From: Parietaria judaica
Lineage: Eukaryota > Streptophyta > Magnoliopsida > Rosales > Urticaceae
Assembly: GCA_954871525.1 (NCBI GenBank)
Contig: OX940863.1
Span: 42,890,501-42,954,500, forward strand
DNA: 64,000 nt
Direction: 5' to 3'
Each line of letters opens with the position of its first letter. Position 1 is the stretch's first letter. Shown piece by piece: positions 37,393 to 49,938 of this stretch. A program made the translations under genes and the position numbers. The notes under the pieces are model-generated. The model searched no databases. It had not been told where the DNA came from and worked only from the letters and a program-made list of their open reading frames with translations.

Positions 37393-40300
37393 GAAAGTGT
37401 TAAAAATTAGTTATCTTACGAGAGCAAATACGATGCGTTCTTGATGAAATTTGAGTTGCTAGACCTTCTTTAGGGTGGTATTATTATAAATTGGGTTAGT
37501 TGTGGCATTAAAAGTTTTTGGAGCTCTCTTAAAATCCAGTTTCAACAATTAATGCGTGCTCCAAAAAAAACTGAGTCTTTTTCCCGTTTTCGGAGAAAGA
37601 ACCCTAATTAAACGATATTTTAAACATCAAATGAACTTCAAAATGCTTAATACTGTGTAATTGTATCACATTTACTTATTTTAATACCTAAACAGCGAAG
37701 AGCTATCTCCTAGTTTCTATATCAAGCCGTTAATGGGTTAAAACTTTTAACGAAGAGTGTTAAAAATTTATTTTCTTACGAGAGCAAATACGATGCGTTC
37801 ATGATGAAATTTGAATTCCTAGACCTTGTTTAGGGTGGTATTATTATAAATTGGGTTTGTTTTGGCATTGAAAGTTTTTCGAGCTCTCTTAAAATCTAGT
37901 ATCAACAATTAACGCGTCCTCCAAAAAAAACTGAGTCTTTTTCCCATTTTACGCGAAAAAGCTCTAATTAAAAGATATTTTAAACGAAAAATTAACTTAA
38001 AAATGCTTAATAATGTGTAATTTTATTACATTAACTTATTTTAATCCCTAAATTGCGAAGCACTATCTCCTAGTTTCTATATGAAGCCGTTAACGGGGTA
38101 AAATCTTCACCGAAAGTGTTAAAAATTGGTTATCTTACGAGATCAAATACGATGCGTTCTTGATGAAATTTGAGTTGCTAGACCTTTTTTAGGGTGGTAT
38201 TATTATAATTTGGGTTAGTTTTGGCATTAAAAGTTTTTGGAGCTCTCTTAAAATCCAATTTCAACAATTAATGCGTGCTCCAAAATAAACTGAGTCTTTT
38301 TCACATTTTCTGAGAAAGAACCCATATTAAATGATATTTTAAACAACAAACGAACTTAAAAATGATTAATAATGTGTAATTGTTTCACATTTACTTATTT
38401 TAATACCTAAACAGCGAAGAGCTATCTCCTAGTTTCTATATCAAGCCGTTAATGGGTTAAAAATTTTAACGAAAAGTGTTAAAATTGGTTTTCTTACGAG
38501 ACCAAATACGATGCGTTCTTGATGAAATTTAAGTTCCTAGACCTTGTTTAGGGTGGTTTTATTTTAAATTGGGTTAGTTTTGGCATTGAAAGTTTTTCGA
38601 GTTCTCTTCAAATCTAATTTCAACAATTAACGCGTCCTCCAAACGTCTTTTTCCCATTTTACGCGAAAGAACTCTAATTAAAAGATATCTTAAACAAAAA
38701 ATGAACTTAAAAATGCTTAATAATGTGTAATTTTATTACATTAACTTATTTGAATCCCTAAATTACGAGCACTATCTCCTAGTTTCTATATAAAGCCGTG
38801 AACGGGTTAAAATCTTTACCGAAAAGTGTTAAAAATTGGTTATCTTACGAGAGCAAATACGATGCGTTCTTGATGAAATTTGAGTTGCTTGACCTTCTTT
38901 AGGGTGGTATTATTATAAATTGGGTTAGTTTTGGAATTAAAAGTTTTTGGAGCTCTCTTAAAATCCAGTTTCAACAATTAACGCGTGCTCCAAAAAAAAC
39001 TGAGTCTTTTTCCCATTTTCCGAGAAAGAACCCTAATTAAACGATATTTTAAACATCAAATGAACTTCAAAATGCTTAATAATGTGTAATTGGTTCACAT
39101 TTACTTATTTTAATACCTAAACAACGAAGAGCTATCTCCTAGTTTCTATATCAAGCCGTTAATGGGTTAAAACTTTTAACGAAAAGTGTTAAAAATTTAT
39201 TTTCTTACGAGAGCAAATACGATGCGTTCATGATGAAATTTGAGTTCCTAGACCTTCTTTAGGGTGGTATTATTATAAATTTGGTTTGTTTTTGCATTGA
39301 AAGTTTTTCGAGCTCTCTTAAAATCTAGTTTCAACAATTAACGCGTCCTCCAAAAAAAACTGAGTCTTTTTCCCATTTTACGCGAAAAAGCTCTAATTAA
39401 AAGATATTTTAAACAAAAAATTAACTTAAAAATGCTTAATAACGTGTAATTCTATTACATTAACTTATTTTAATCCCTAAATTGCGAAGCACTATCTCCT
39501 AGTTTCTATATGAAGCCGTTAACGGGGTAAAATCTTCACCGAAAGTGCTAAAAATTGGTTATCTTACGAGATCAAATACGATGCGTTCTTGATGAAATTT
39601 GAGTTCCTAGACCTTGTTTAGGGTGGTATTATTTTAAATTGGGTTAGTTTTGGCATTGAATGTTTTTCGAGCTCTCTTAAAATCTAATTTCAACAATTAA
39701 CGCGTCCTCCAAAAGTCTTTTTCCCATTTTACGCGAAAGAACTCTAATTAAAAGATATTTTAAACAAAAAATGAACTTAAAAATGCTTAATAATGTGTAA
39801 TTTTATTACATTAACTTATTTTAATCCCTAAATTGCGAAGCACTTTCTCCTAGTTTCTACATAAAGCCGTGAACGGGTTAAAATCTTTACCGAAAAGTGT
39901 TAAAATTTGGTTATCTTACGAGAGCAAATACGATGCGTTCTTGATGAAATTTGAGTTGCTTGACCTTCTTTAGGGTGGTATTATTATAAATTGGGTTAGT
40001 TTTGGAATTAAAAGTTTTTGGAGCTCTCTTAAAATCCAGTTTTAACAATTAATGCGTGCTCCAAAAAAAACTGAGTCTTTTTCCCATTTTCCGAGAAAGA
40101 ACCCTAATTAAACGATATTTTAAACATCAAATGAACTTCAAAATGCTTAATAATGTGTAATTGTATCACATTTACTTATTTTAATACCTAAACAGCGAAG
40201 AGCTATCTCCTAGTTTCTATATCAAGCCGTTAATGGGTTAAAAATTTTAACGAAAAGTGTTAAAAATTTGTTTTCTTACGAGAGCAAATACGATGCGTTC

Positions 40301-40611
40301 TTGATGAAATTTGAGTTCCTAGACCTTCTTTAGGGTGGTATTATTATAAATTGGGCTAGTTTTGGCATTGAAAGTTTTTCGAGCTCTCTTAAAATCTAGT
40401 TTCAACAATTAACGCGTCCTCCAAAAAAAACTGAGTCTTTTTTTCATTTTACGCGAAAGAGCTCTAATTAAAAGATATTTTAAACAAAAAATGAACTAAA
40501 AAATGCTTAATAATGTGTAATTCTATTACATTAACTTATTTTAATCCCTAAATTGCGAAGCACTACCTCCTAGTTTCTATATGAATCCGTTAACGGGTTG
40601 AAATCTTGACT
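37393..40611. repeat. Old subfamily block with partly deleted duplicate
   Basis: Dimers at 37393, 38112 and 38821 are followed by a lone hybrid monomer at 39541 and a dimer at 39892. The stretch 38112-39540 (1429 bp, A-B-A-B) is repeated as 39541-40611 (1071 bp, hybrid-A-B). The difference of 358 bp is one monomer. Shared marks are gagatcaaatac (38112 and 39541), attttaaattggg (in 38112's B and the hybrid), and gttgcttgacc with ggaattaaaag (38821 and 39892). Divergence between neighbours is visibly higher than in 1-20 kb. Confidence 0.8.
39541..39891. repeat. A/B hybrid monomer, 351 bp
   Basis: The head is type A (ggttatc, gagatcaaatac). From gagttcctagacc on it is type B (ccttgtttag, cattgaa, cgagctc, aacgcgtcc, the 8-bp A-tract deletion, tccctaaattgcg). 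The switch lies between about 39571 and 39604. The 38112 dimer could supply both halves, its A for the front and its B for the rest, which fits unequal crossover inside a duplicate of that dimer. It breaks the strict A-B alternation. Confidence 0.82.
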
Positions 40612-43600
40612 GAAAGTGTAAAAAATTGGTTATCTTAAGATAGCAAATACAATGCGTTCTTGATGAAATTTGAGTTGCTAGACCTTCTTTAGGTTGGTAT
40701 TATTATAAATTGGGTTATTTTTGGAATTAAAAGTTTTTGGAGCTCTCTTAAAATCCAATTTCAACAATTAATGCGTGCTCCAAAAAAAACTGAGTCTTTT
40801 TCCCATTTTCCGAGAAAGAAACCTAATTAAACGATATTTTAAACAACAAAAGAACTTAAAAATGCTTAATAATGTGTAATTGTACCACATTTACTTATTT
40901 TAATACTTAAACAGCGAAGAGCTATCTCCGAGTTTCTATATCAAGCTGTTAATGGGTTAAAACTTTTAACGAAAAGTGTTAAAAATTGATTTTCTTACGA
41001 GACCAAATACGATGCGTTCTTGATGAAATTTGAGTTCCTAGACCTTGTTTAGGGTGGTATTATTATAAATTGGGTTGGTTTTGGCATTGAAAGTTTTTCG
41101 AGATCTCTTAAATTCTAGTTTCAACAACTAACGCGTCCTCCAAAAGTCTTTTTCCCATTTTACGCCAAAAAACTCTAATTAAAAGATATTTTAAACAAAA
41201 AATTAATTTAAAAATGCTTAATAATGTGTAATTTTATTACATTAACTTATTTTAATCCCTAAATTGCGAAGCACTATCTTCTAGTTTCTATTTGAAGCCG
41301 TTAACGGGTTAAAATCTTGACCGAAGTGTTAAAAATTGGTTATCTTACGAGAGCAAATACGATGCGTTCTTGATGAAATTTGAGTTGCTAGACCTTCTTT
41401 AGGGTGGTATTATTATAAATTGCGTTAGTTTTGGCATTAAAAGTTTTTGGAGCTCTCTTAAAGTCCAATTTCAACAATTAATGCCTGCTCCAAAATAAAC
41501 TGACTCTTTTTCCCATTTTCTGAGAAAGAACCCTAATTAAACGATATTTTAAACAACAAACGAACATAAAAATGCTTAATAATGTGTAATTGTATCACAT
41601 TTACTTATTTTAATACCTAAACAGCGAAGAGATATCTCCTAGTTTCTATATCAAGCCGTTAATGGGTTAAAACTTTTAACGAAAAGTGTTAAAAATTGGT
41701 TTTCTTACGAGACCAAATACGATGCGTTCTTGATGAAATTTGAGTTCTTAGACCTTGTTTAGGGTGGTATTATTATAAATTGGGTTAGTTTTGGCATTGA
41801 AAGTTTTTCGAGCTATCTTAAAATCTAGTTTCAACAATTAACGCGTCCTCCAAAAAAAACAGAGTCTTTTTCGAATTTTACGCGAAAGAACTCTAATTAA
41901 AAGATATTTTATCAAAAAATGAACTTAACAATGCTTAATAATGTGTAATTTTATTATATTAACTTATTTTAATCCCTAAATTGCGAATCACTATCTCCTA
42001 ATTTCGATATGAAGCCGAGAATGGGTTAAAATCTTTACCAAAAAGTGTTAAAAATTGGTTATCTTACGAGAGCAAATACGATGCGTTCTTGATGAAATTT
42101 GAGTTGCTAGACCTTCTTTAGGGTGGTATTATTATAAATTGGGTTAGTTTTGGCATTAAAAGTTTTTGGAGCTCTCTTAAAATCCTATTTCAACAGGTAA
42201 TGCGTGCTCCAAAATAAACTGAGTCTTTTTCCCATTTTCTGAGAAAGAACCCTAATTAAACGATATTTTAAACAACAAACGAACTTAAAAATGCTTAATA
42301 ATGTGTAATTGTATCACATTTACTTATTTTAATACCTAAACAGCGAAGAGCTATCTCCTAGTTTCTAAATCAAGCCGTTAATGGGTTAAAACTTTTAACG
42401 AAAAGAGTTAAAAATTGGTTTTCTTACGAGACCAAATACGATGCGTTCTTGATGAAATTTGAGTTCCTAGACCTTGTTTAGGGTGGTATTATTATAAATT
42501 GGGTTAGTTTTGGCATTGAAAGTTTTTCGAGCTCTCTTAATATCTAGTTTAAACAATTAATGCGTCCTCCAAAAGTCTTTTTCCCATTTTACACGAAAGA
42601 ACTCTAATTAAAAGATATTTTAAACAAAAAAATGAACTTAAAAATGCTTAGTAATGTGTAATTTTATTACATTAACTTATTTTAATCTCTAAATTGCGAA
42701 GCACTATCTCCTAGTTTCTAAATGAAGCCGTGAACGGGTTAAAATCTTTACCGAAAAGTGTTAAAAATTGGTTATCTTACGAGAGCAAATACGATGCGTT
42801 CTCGATGAAATTTGAGTTGCTAGACCTTCTTTAGGGTGGTATTATTATAAATTGGGTTAGTTTTGGCATTAAAAGTTTTTGGAGCTCTCTTAAAATCCAG
42901 TTTCAACAATTAATGCATGCTCCAAAAAAAAACTTATTCTTTTTCCCATTTTCCGAGAAAGAACCCTAATTAAACGATATTTTAAACAACATATGAACTT
43001 CAAAATGCTTAATAATGTGTAATTGCATCCCATTTACATATTTTAATACCTAACCAGCGAAGAGCTATCTCCTAGTTTCTATATCAAGCCGTTAATGGGT
43101 TAAAACTTTTAACGAAAAGTGTGAAAAATTGGTTTTCTTACGAGAGCAAATACGATGCGTTCTTGGTTAAATTTGAGTTCCTAGAACTTCTTTAGGGTGG
43201 TATTATTATAAATTTTGTTATTTTTGGCATTGAAAGTTTTTCGAGCTCTCTTAAAATCTAGTTTCAACAAATAACACATCCTCCAAAAAAAATTGAGTCT
43301 TTTTCCCATTTTAAGCGAAACAACTCTAATTAAAAGATATTTTAAACAAAAAATGAACTTAAAAATTCTTAATAATGTGTAATTTTATTACATTAACTTT
43401 TTAATCCCTAAATTGCGAAGCACTATCTCCTAGTTTCTATATGAAGTAGTGAACGGGTTAAAATCTTTACCGAAAAGTGTTAAAACTAGGTTATCTTACG
43501 AAAGCAAATACGATGCGTTCTTGATGAAATTTGCGTTTCTAGACCTTATTTAGGGTGGTATTATTATAAATTGGGTTTTTTTTGGCATTAAAAGTTTTTG

Positions 43601-44190
43601 GAGCTCTCTTAAATCCAGTTTCAACAATTAATGCGTGCTCCAAAAAAAACTGAGTGTTTTTCCCATTTTCCGAGAAAGAACCCTAATTAAACGATATTTT
43701 AAACAAAAAATGAACTTAAAAATGCTTAATAAAGTGTAATTGTATCACATTTACTTATTTTAATACCTAAACAGCGAAGAGCCATCTCCTAGTTTTTATA
43801 TCAAGCCATTATTGGGTTAAAACTTTTAACGAAAAGTGTTAAAAATTGGTTTTCTTAAGAGAGTAAATACGATGCGTTCTTGATGAAATTTGAGTTCCTA
43901 GACCTTCTTTAGGGTGGAATTATTATAAATTGGGTTAGTTTTGGCATTGAAAGTTTTTTGAGCACTCTTAAAATCTAGTTTCAACAATTAACGCGTCCTC
44001 CAAAAAAAACTGAGTCTCTTTCCCATTTTACGCGAAAAAGCTCTAATTAAAAGATATTTTAAACAAAAAATGAACTTAAAAATGCTTAATAATGTGTAAT
44101 TATATTACATTAACTTATTTTAATCCCTAAATTGCGAAGCACTATGTCCTAGATTCTATATGAAGCCGTTAACGGGTTAAAATCTTGACC
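40612..44190. repeat. Diverged A-B dimers (40612, 41323, 42040, 42753, 43472)
   Basis: Spacing 711, 717, 713, 719 and 719 bp. A heads are mixed cttgaccg or ctttacc. A monomers of 41323 and 42040 read ccaaaataaactga, ttctgagaaag and acaacaaacgaac. B monomers read gagaccaaatac and ccttgtttag, except in 42753 and 43472. The B from about 41682 to 42039 has aacttaacaatgc, gcgaatcac and gccgagaatggg, marks that return in the hybrid at 45270. Many single-copy changes suggest this part has escaped recent homogenisation. Confidence 0.8.
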
Positions 44191-45269
44191 GAAAGTGTTA
44201 AAAATTGGTTATCTTACGAGAGCAAATAGATGCGTTCTTGATGAAATTTGAGTTGCTAGACCTTCTTTAGGGTGGTATTATTATAAATTGGGTTAGTTTT
44301 GGCATTAAAAGTTTTTGGAGCTCTCTTAAAATCCAATTTCAACAATTAATGCGTGCTCCAAAAAAAAACTGAGTCTTTTTCCCATTTTCCGAGAAAGAAC
44401 CCTAATTAAACAATATTTTAAACAACAAACGAATTTAAAAATGCTTAATAATGTGTAATTGTATTACATTTACTTATTTTAATACCTAAACAGCGAAGAG
44501 CTATCTCCTAGTTTCTTTATCAAGCCGTTAATGGGTTAAAACTTTTAAAGAAAAGTGTTAAAAATTGGTTATCTTACGAGAGCAAATACGATGCGTTCTT
44601 GATGAAATTTGAGTTGCTAGACCTTATTTAGGGTGGTATTATTATAAATTGGGTTAGTTTTGGCATTAAAAGTTTTTAGAGCTCTCTTAAAATCCAATTT
44701 CAACAATTAATGCCTGCTTCAAAATAAACTGAATCTTTTTCCCATTTTCTGAGAAAGAACCCTAATTAAACGATATTTTAAACAACAAACGAACTTAAAA
44801 ATGCTTAATAATGTGTAATTGTATCATATTTACTTATTTTAATACCTAAACAGTGAAGAGCTATCTCCTAGTTTCTATATCAAGCCGTTAATGGGTTAAA
44901 ACTTTTAACGAAAAGTGTTAAAAATTGGTTTTCTTACGAGACCAAATACGATGCGTTCATGATGAAATTTGAGTTCCTAGACCTTGTTTAGGGTGGTATT
45001 ATTATAAATTGGGTTAGTTTTGGCATTGAAAGTTTTTCGAGCTCTCTTTAAATCTAGTTTCAACAATTAACGCGTCCTCCAAAAAAAACTGAGTCTTTTT
45101 CCCATTTTACGCGAAAAAGCTCTAATTAAAAGATATTTTAAACAAAAAAGTAACTTAAAAATGCTTAATAATGTGTAATTCTATTACATTAACTTATTTT
45201 AATCCCTAAATTGCGAAGCACTATCTCCTAGTTTCTATATGAAGCCGTGAACGGGTTAAAATCTTTACC
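44191..45269. repeat. A-A-B trimer, 1079 bp
   Basis: Monomers at 44191 (A), 44550 (A) and 44910 (B). The second A has a B-like head (acttttaaagaaaag) but turns to A at ggttatc and stays A (gttgctagacc, cattaaaag, atgcctgcttcaaaataaac, ttctgagaaag). The switch therefore falls in the shared gtgttaaaaattggtt. Its body resembles the A at 41323 (atgcctgct, ataaactga). This is the only place where two full A monomers are adjacent. Confidence 0.82.
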
Positions 45270-45629
45270 GAAAAGTGTTAAAAATTGGTTATCTTACGAG
45301 AGCAAATACGATACGTTCTTGATGAAATTTGAGTAGCTAGACCTTCTTTAGGGTGGTATTATTATAAATTGGGTTAGTTTTGGAATTAAAAGTTTTTGGA
45401 GCTCTCGTAAAATCCAGTTTCAACAATTAATGCGTGCTCCAAAAAAATGAATTTTTTTTGCGAATTTTACGCGAAAGAACTCTAATTAAAAGATATTTTA
45501 AACAAAAAATGAACTTAACAATGCTTAATAATGTGTAATTTTATTACATTAACTTATTTTAATCCCTAAATTGCGAATCACTATCTCCTAATTTCTATAT
45601 GAAGCCGAGAATGGGTTAAAATATTTACC
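45270..45629. repeat. A/B hybrid monomer, 360 bp
   Basis: The front is type A and shares gatacgttc, gagtagctagacc, ggaattaaaag and ctctcgtaaaatcc with the A at 46342. After the A-run (ccaaaaaaatga, then a long T run, about 45440-45465) it is type B with gcgaattttacgcg, aacttaacaatgc, gcgaatcac and gccgagaatggg. That B half matches the B ending at 42039. The junction is in the A/T-run indel hotspot. Confidence 0.8.
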
Positions 45630-48600
45630 GAAAAGTGTTAAAAATTGGTTATCTTACGAGAGCAAATACGATGCGTTCTTGATGAAATTTGAGCTGCTAG
45701 ACCTTCTTTAAGGTGGTATTATTATAAATTGGGTTAGTTTTGGCATTAAAATTTTTTGGAGCTCTCTTAAAATCCAAATTCAACAACTAATGCGTGCTCC
45801 AAAATAAACTGAGTCTTTTTCCCATTTTCTGAGAAAGAACCCTAATTAAAAGATATATTAAACAACAAACGAACTTAAAAATGCTTAATAATGTGTAATT
45901 GTATCACATTTACTTATTTTAATACCAAAACAGCGAAGAGCTATCTCCTAGTTTCTATATCAAGCCGTTAATGGGTTAAAACTTTTAACGAAAAGTGTTA
46001 AAAATTGGTTTTCTTACGAGACCAAATACGATGCGTTCTTGACAAAATTTGAGTTCCTAGACCTTTTTTACGGTGGTATTATTATAAATTGGGTTATTTT
46101 TGGCATTGAAAGTTTTTCTAGCTCTCTTAAAATCTAGTTTCAACAATTTACGCGTCCTCCAAAAGTATTTTTCCAATTTTACGCGAAAGAACTCTAATTA
46201 AAAGATATTTTAAACAAAAAATGAACTTAAAAATGCTTAATAATGTGTAATTTTATTACATTAACTTATTTTAATCCCTAAATTGCGAAGCACTATCTCC
46301 TAGTTTCTATATGAAGCCGTGAACGGGTTAAAATCTTTACCGAAAAGTGTTAAAAATTGGTTATCTTACGATAGCAAATACGATACGTTCTTGATGAAAT
46401 TTGAGTAGCTAGACCTTCTTTAGGGTGGTATTATTATAAATTGGGTTTGTTTTGGAATTAAAAGTTTTTGGAGCTCTCGTAAAATCCAGTTTCAACAATT
46501 AATGCGTGCTCCAAAAAAAGCTGAGTCTTTTTCCCATTTTCTGAGAAAGAACCCTAATTAAACGATATTTTAAACATAAAATGAACTTCAAAATACTTAA
46601 TAATGTGTAATTGTATCACTTTTACTTATTTTAATACCTAAACAGCGAAGAGCTATCTCCTAGTTTCTGTATCAAGCCGTTAATGGGTTAAAACTTTTAA
46701 CGAAAAGTGTTAAAAATTGGTTTTCTTACGAGAGTAAATACGATGCGTTTTTGATGAAATTTGAGTTCCTAGACCTTGTTTAGGGTGGTATTATTATAAA
46801 TTGGGTTAGTTTTGACATTGAAAGTTTTTCAAGCTCTCTTAAAATCTAGTTTCAACAATTAACGCTTCCTCCAAAAAATACTGAGTCTTTTTCCCATTTT
46901 ACGCGAAAGAACTCTAATTAAAAGATATTTTAAACAAAAAAATGAACTTAAAAATGCTTAATAATGTGTAATTTTATTACATTAACTTATTTTAATCCCT
47001 AAATTGCAAAGCACTATCTCCTAGTTTCTATATGAAGCCGTGAACAGGTTAAAATCTTTACCGAAAAGTGTTAAAAACTGGTTATCTTACGAGAGCAAAT
47101 ACGATGCGTTCTTGATGAAATTTGAGTTGCTAGACCTTCTTTAGGGTGGTATTAGTATAAATTGGGTTAGTTTTGACATTAAAGTTTTTGGACCTCTCTT
47201 AAAATCCAATTTCAACAATTAATGCGTGCTCCAAAAAAAACTGAGTCTTTTTCCCATTTTCCGAGAAAGAACCCTAATTAAACGATATTTTAAACAACAA
47301 ATGAACTTAAAAATGCTTAATAATATGTAATTGTACCACATTTACTTATTTTAATACCTAAACAGCGAAGATCTATCTCCTAGTTTCTAAATCAAGCCGT
47401 TAATGGGTTAAAACTTTTAACGAAAAGTGTTAAAAAATTGTTTTCTTACGAGAGCAAGTACGATGCGTTCTTGATGAAATTTGAGGTCCTAGACCTTGTT
47501 TAGGGTGGTATTATTATAAATTGGGTTAGTTTTGATATTAAAAGTTTTTCGAGCTCTCTTAAAATCTAGTTTCAACAATTAACGCTTCCTCCAAAAAAAA
47601 ACTGAGTCTTTTTCCCATTTTACGCGAAAGAACTCTAATTAAAAGATATTTTAAACAAAAAAATGAACTTAAAAATGCTTAATAATGTGTAATTTTATTA
47701 CATTAACTTATTTTAATCACTAAATTGCAAAGCACTATCTCCTAGTTTCTATATGAAACCGTGAACAGGTTAAAATCTTTACCGAAAAGTGTTAAAAATT
47801 GGTTATCTTACGAGAGCAAATACGATGCGTTCTTGATGAAATTTGAGTTGCTAGACCTTCTTTAGGGTGGTATTAGTATAAATTGGGTTAGTTTTGACAT
47901 TAAAGTTTTTGGAGCTCTCTTAAAATCCAATTTCAACAATTAATGCGTGCTCTAAAAAAAACTGAGTCTTTCTCCCATTTTCCGAGAAAGAACCCTAATT
48001 AAACGATATTTTAAACAACAAATGAACCTAAAAATGCTTAATAATATGTAATTGTACCACATTTACTTATTTTAATACCTAAACAGCGAAGAGCTATCTC
48101 CTAGTTTCTAAATCAAGCCGTTAATGGGTTAAAACTTTTAACGAAAAGTGTTAAAAAATATTTTTCTTACGAGAGCAAGTACGATGCGTTCTTGATGAAA
48201 TTTGAGTTCCTAGACCTTCTTTAGGGTGGTATTATTATAAATTGGATTTTTTTTGGCATTGAACGTTTTTCGAGCTCTCTTAAAATTTAGTTTCAACAAT
48301 TAACGCGTTCTCCAAAAAAAACTGAGTCTTTTTCCCATTTTACGCGAAAGAACTCTAATTAAAAGATATTTTAAACAAAAAATGAACTTAAAAATGCTTA
48401 ATAATGACTAATTTTATTACATTAACTTATTTTAATCGCTAAATTGCGAAGCACTATCTCCTAAATTCTATATGCAGCCGAGAACGGGTTAAAATCTTTA
48501 CCGAAAAGTGTTAAAAATTGGTTATCTTACGATAGCAAATACGATGCGTTCTTGATGAAATTTGAGTTGCTAGACCTTCTTTAGGGTATTATTATTATAA

Positions 48601-49938
48601 ATTGGGTTAGTTTTGGCATTAAAAGTTTTTGGAGCTCTCTTAAAATCCAATTTCAACAATTAATGCATGCTCCAAAAAAAATGAGTCTTTTTCCCATTTT
48701 CCGTGAAAAAACCCTAATTAAATGATATTTTAAACAACAAACGAACTTAAAAATGATTTATAATGTGTAATTGTATCACATTTACTTATTTTAATACCTA
48801 AACAGCGAAGAGCTATCTCCTAGTTTCTATATCAAGCCATTAATGGGTTAAAACTTTTAACGAAAAGTGTTAAAAATTTGTTTTCTTACGAGACCAAATA
48901 CGATGCGTTCTTGATGAAATTTGAGTTCCTAGACCTTGTTTAGGGTGGTATTATTATAAATTGGGTTAGTTTTGGCATTGAAAGTTTTTCGAGCTCTCTT
49001 AAAATCTAGTTTCAACAATTAACGCGTCCTCCAAAAAATACTGAGTCTTTTTCCCATTTTACGCGAAAGAACTCTAATTAAAAGATATTTTAAACAAAAA
49101 ATGAACTTAAAAATGCTTAATAATGTGTAATTTTATTACATTAACTTATTTTATCCCTAAAGTGCGAAGCACTATCTCCTAGTTTCTATATGAAGCCGTG
49201 AACGGGTTAAAATCTTTACCGAAAAGTGTTAAAAATTGGTTTCCTTACGAGAGCAAATACGATGCGTTCTTGATGAAATTTGAGTTGATAGACCTTCTTT
49301 AGGGTGGTATTAAATTAAATTGGGTTAGTTTTGGCATTAAAATTTTTTGGAGCTCTCTTAAAATCCAGTTTCAAAAATTAATGTGTGCTCCAAAAAAAAC
49401 TGAGTCTTTTTCCCATTTTCCGAGAAAGAACCCTAATTAAACGATATTTTAAACAACAAACGAACTTAAAAATGCTTAATAATGTGTAATTGTATCACAT
49501 TTAATTATTTTAATACCTAAACAGCGAAGAGCTATCTCCTAGTTTCTATATCAAGCCGTTAATGGGTTAAAACTTTTAACGAAAAGTGTTAAAAATTGGT
49601 TTTCTTACGAGACCAAATCGATGTTTTCTTGATGAAATTTGAGTTCCTAGACCTTGTTTAGGGTGGTATTATTATAAATTGGGTTAGTTTTGGCATTGAA
49701 AGTTTTTCGAGCTCTCTTAAAATCTAGTTTCAACAATTAACGCGTCCTCCAAAAAAAAATGAGTCTTTTTCCCATTTTACGCAAAAGAACTCTAATTAAA
49801 AGATATTTTAAACAAAAAATGAACTTAAAAATGCTTAGTAATGTGTAATTTTATTACATTAACTTATTTTATCCCTAAATTGCGAAGCACTATCTCCTAG
49901 TTTCTATATGAAGCCGTGAACGGGTTAAAATCTTTACC
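45630..49938. repeat. Diverged A-B dimers (45630, 46342, 47063, 47784, 48503, 49221)
   Basis: Spacing 712, 721, 721, 719, 718 and 718 bp. All A heads are the ctttaccgaaaag form except 45630 (atatttaccg). The dimers at 47063 and 47784 are close copies: both have gtattagtataaa, ttttgacattaaag, aatatgtaattgtaccac and gtttctaaatcaagcc in A and agagcaagtacg in B. The A at 46342 has cttcaaaatacttaat and gtatcactttt, marks of the later A2 monomer of the right-hand HOR. B monomers at 48880 and 49590 read gagaccaaat. Confidence 0.82.

Noticed and set aside
44191..45629. Assembly error as cause of the trimer and hybrid
   Set aside because: Possible, but the hybrids contain private variants and clean switch points inside shared sequence, as expected of real exchange; kept as findings with a read check.
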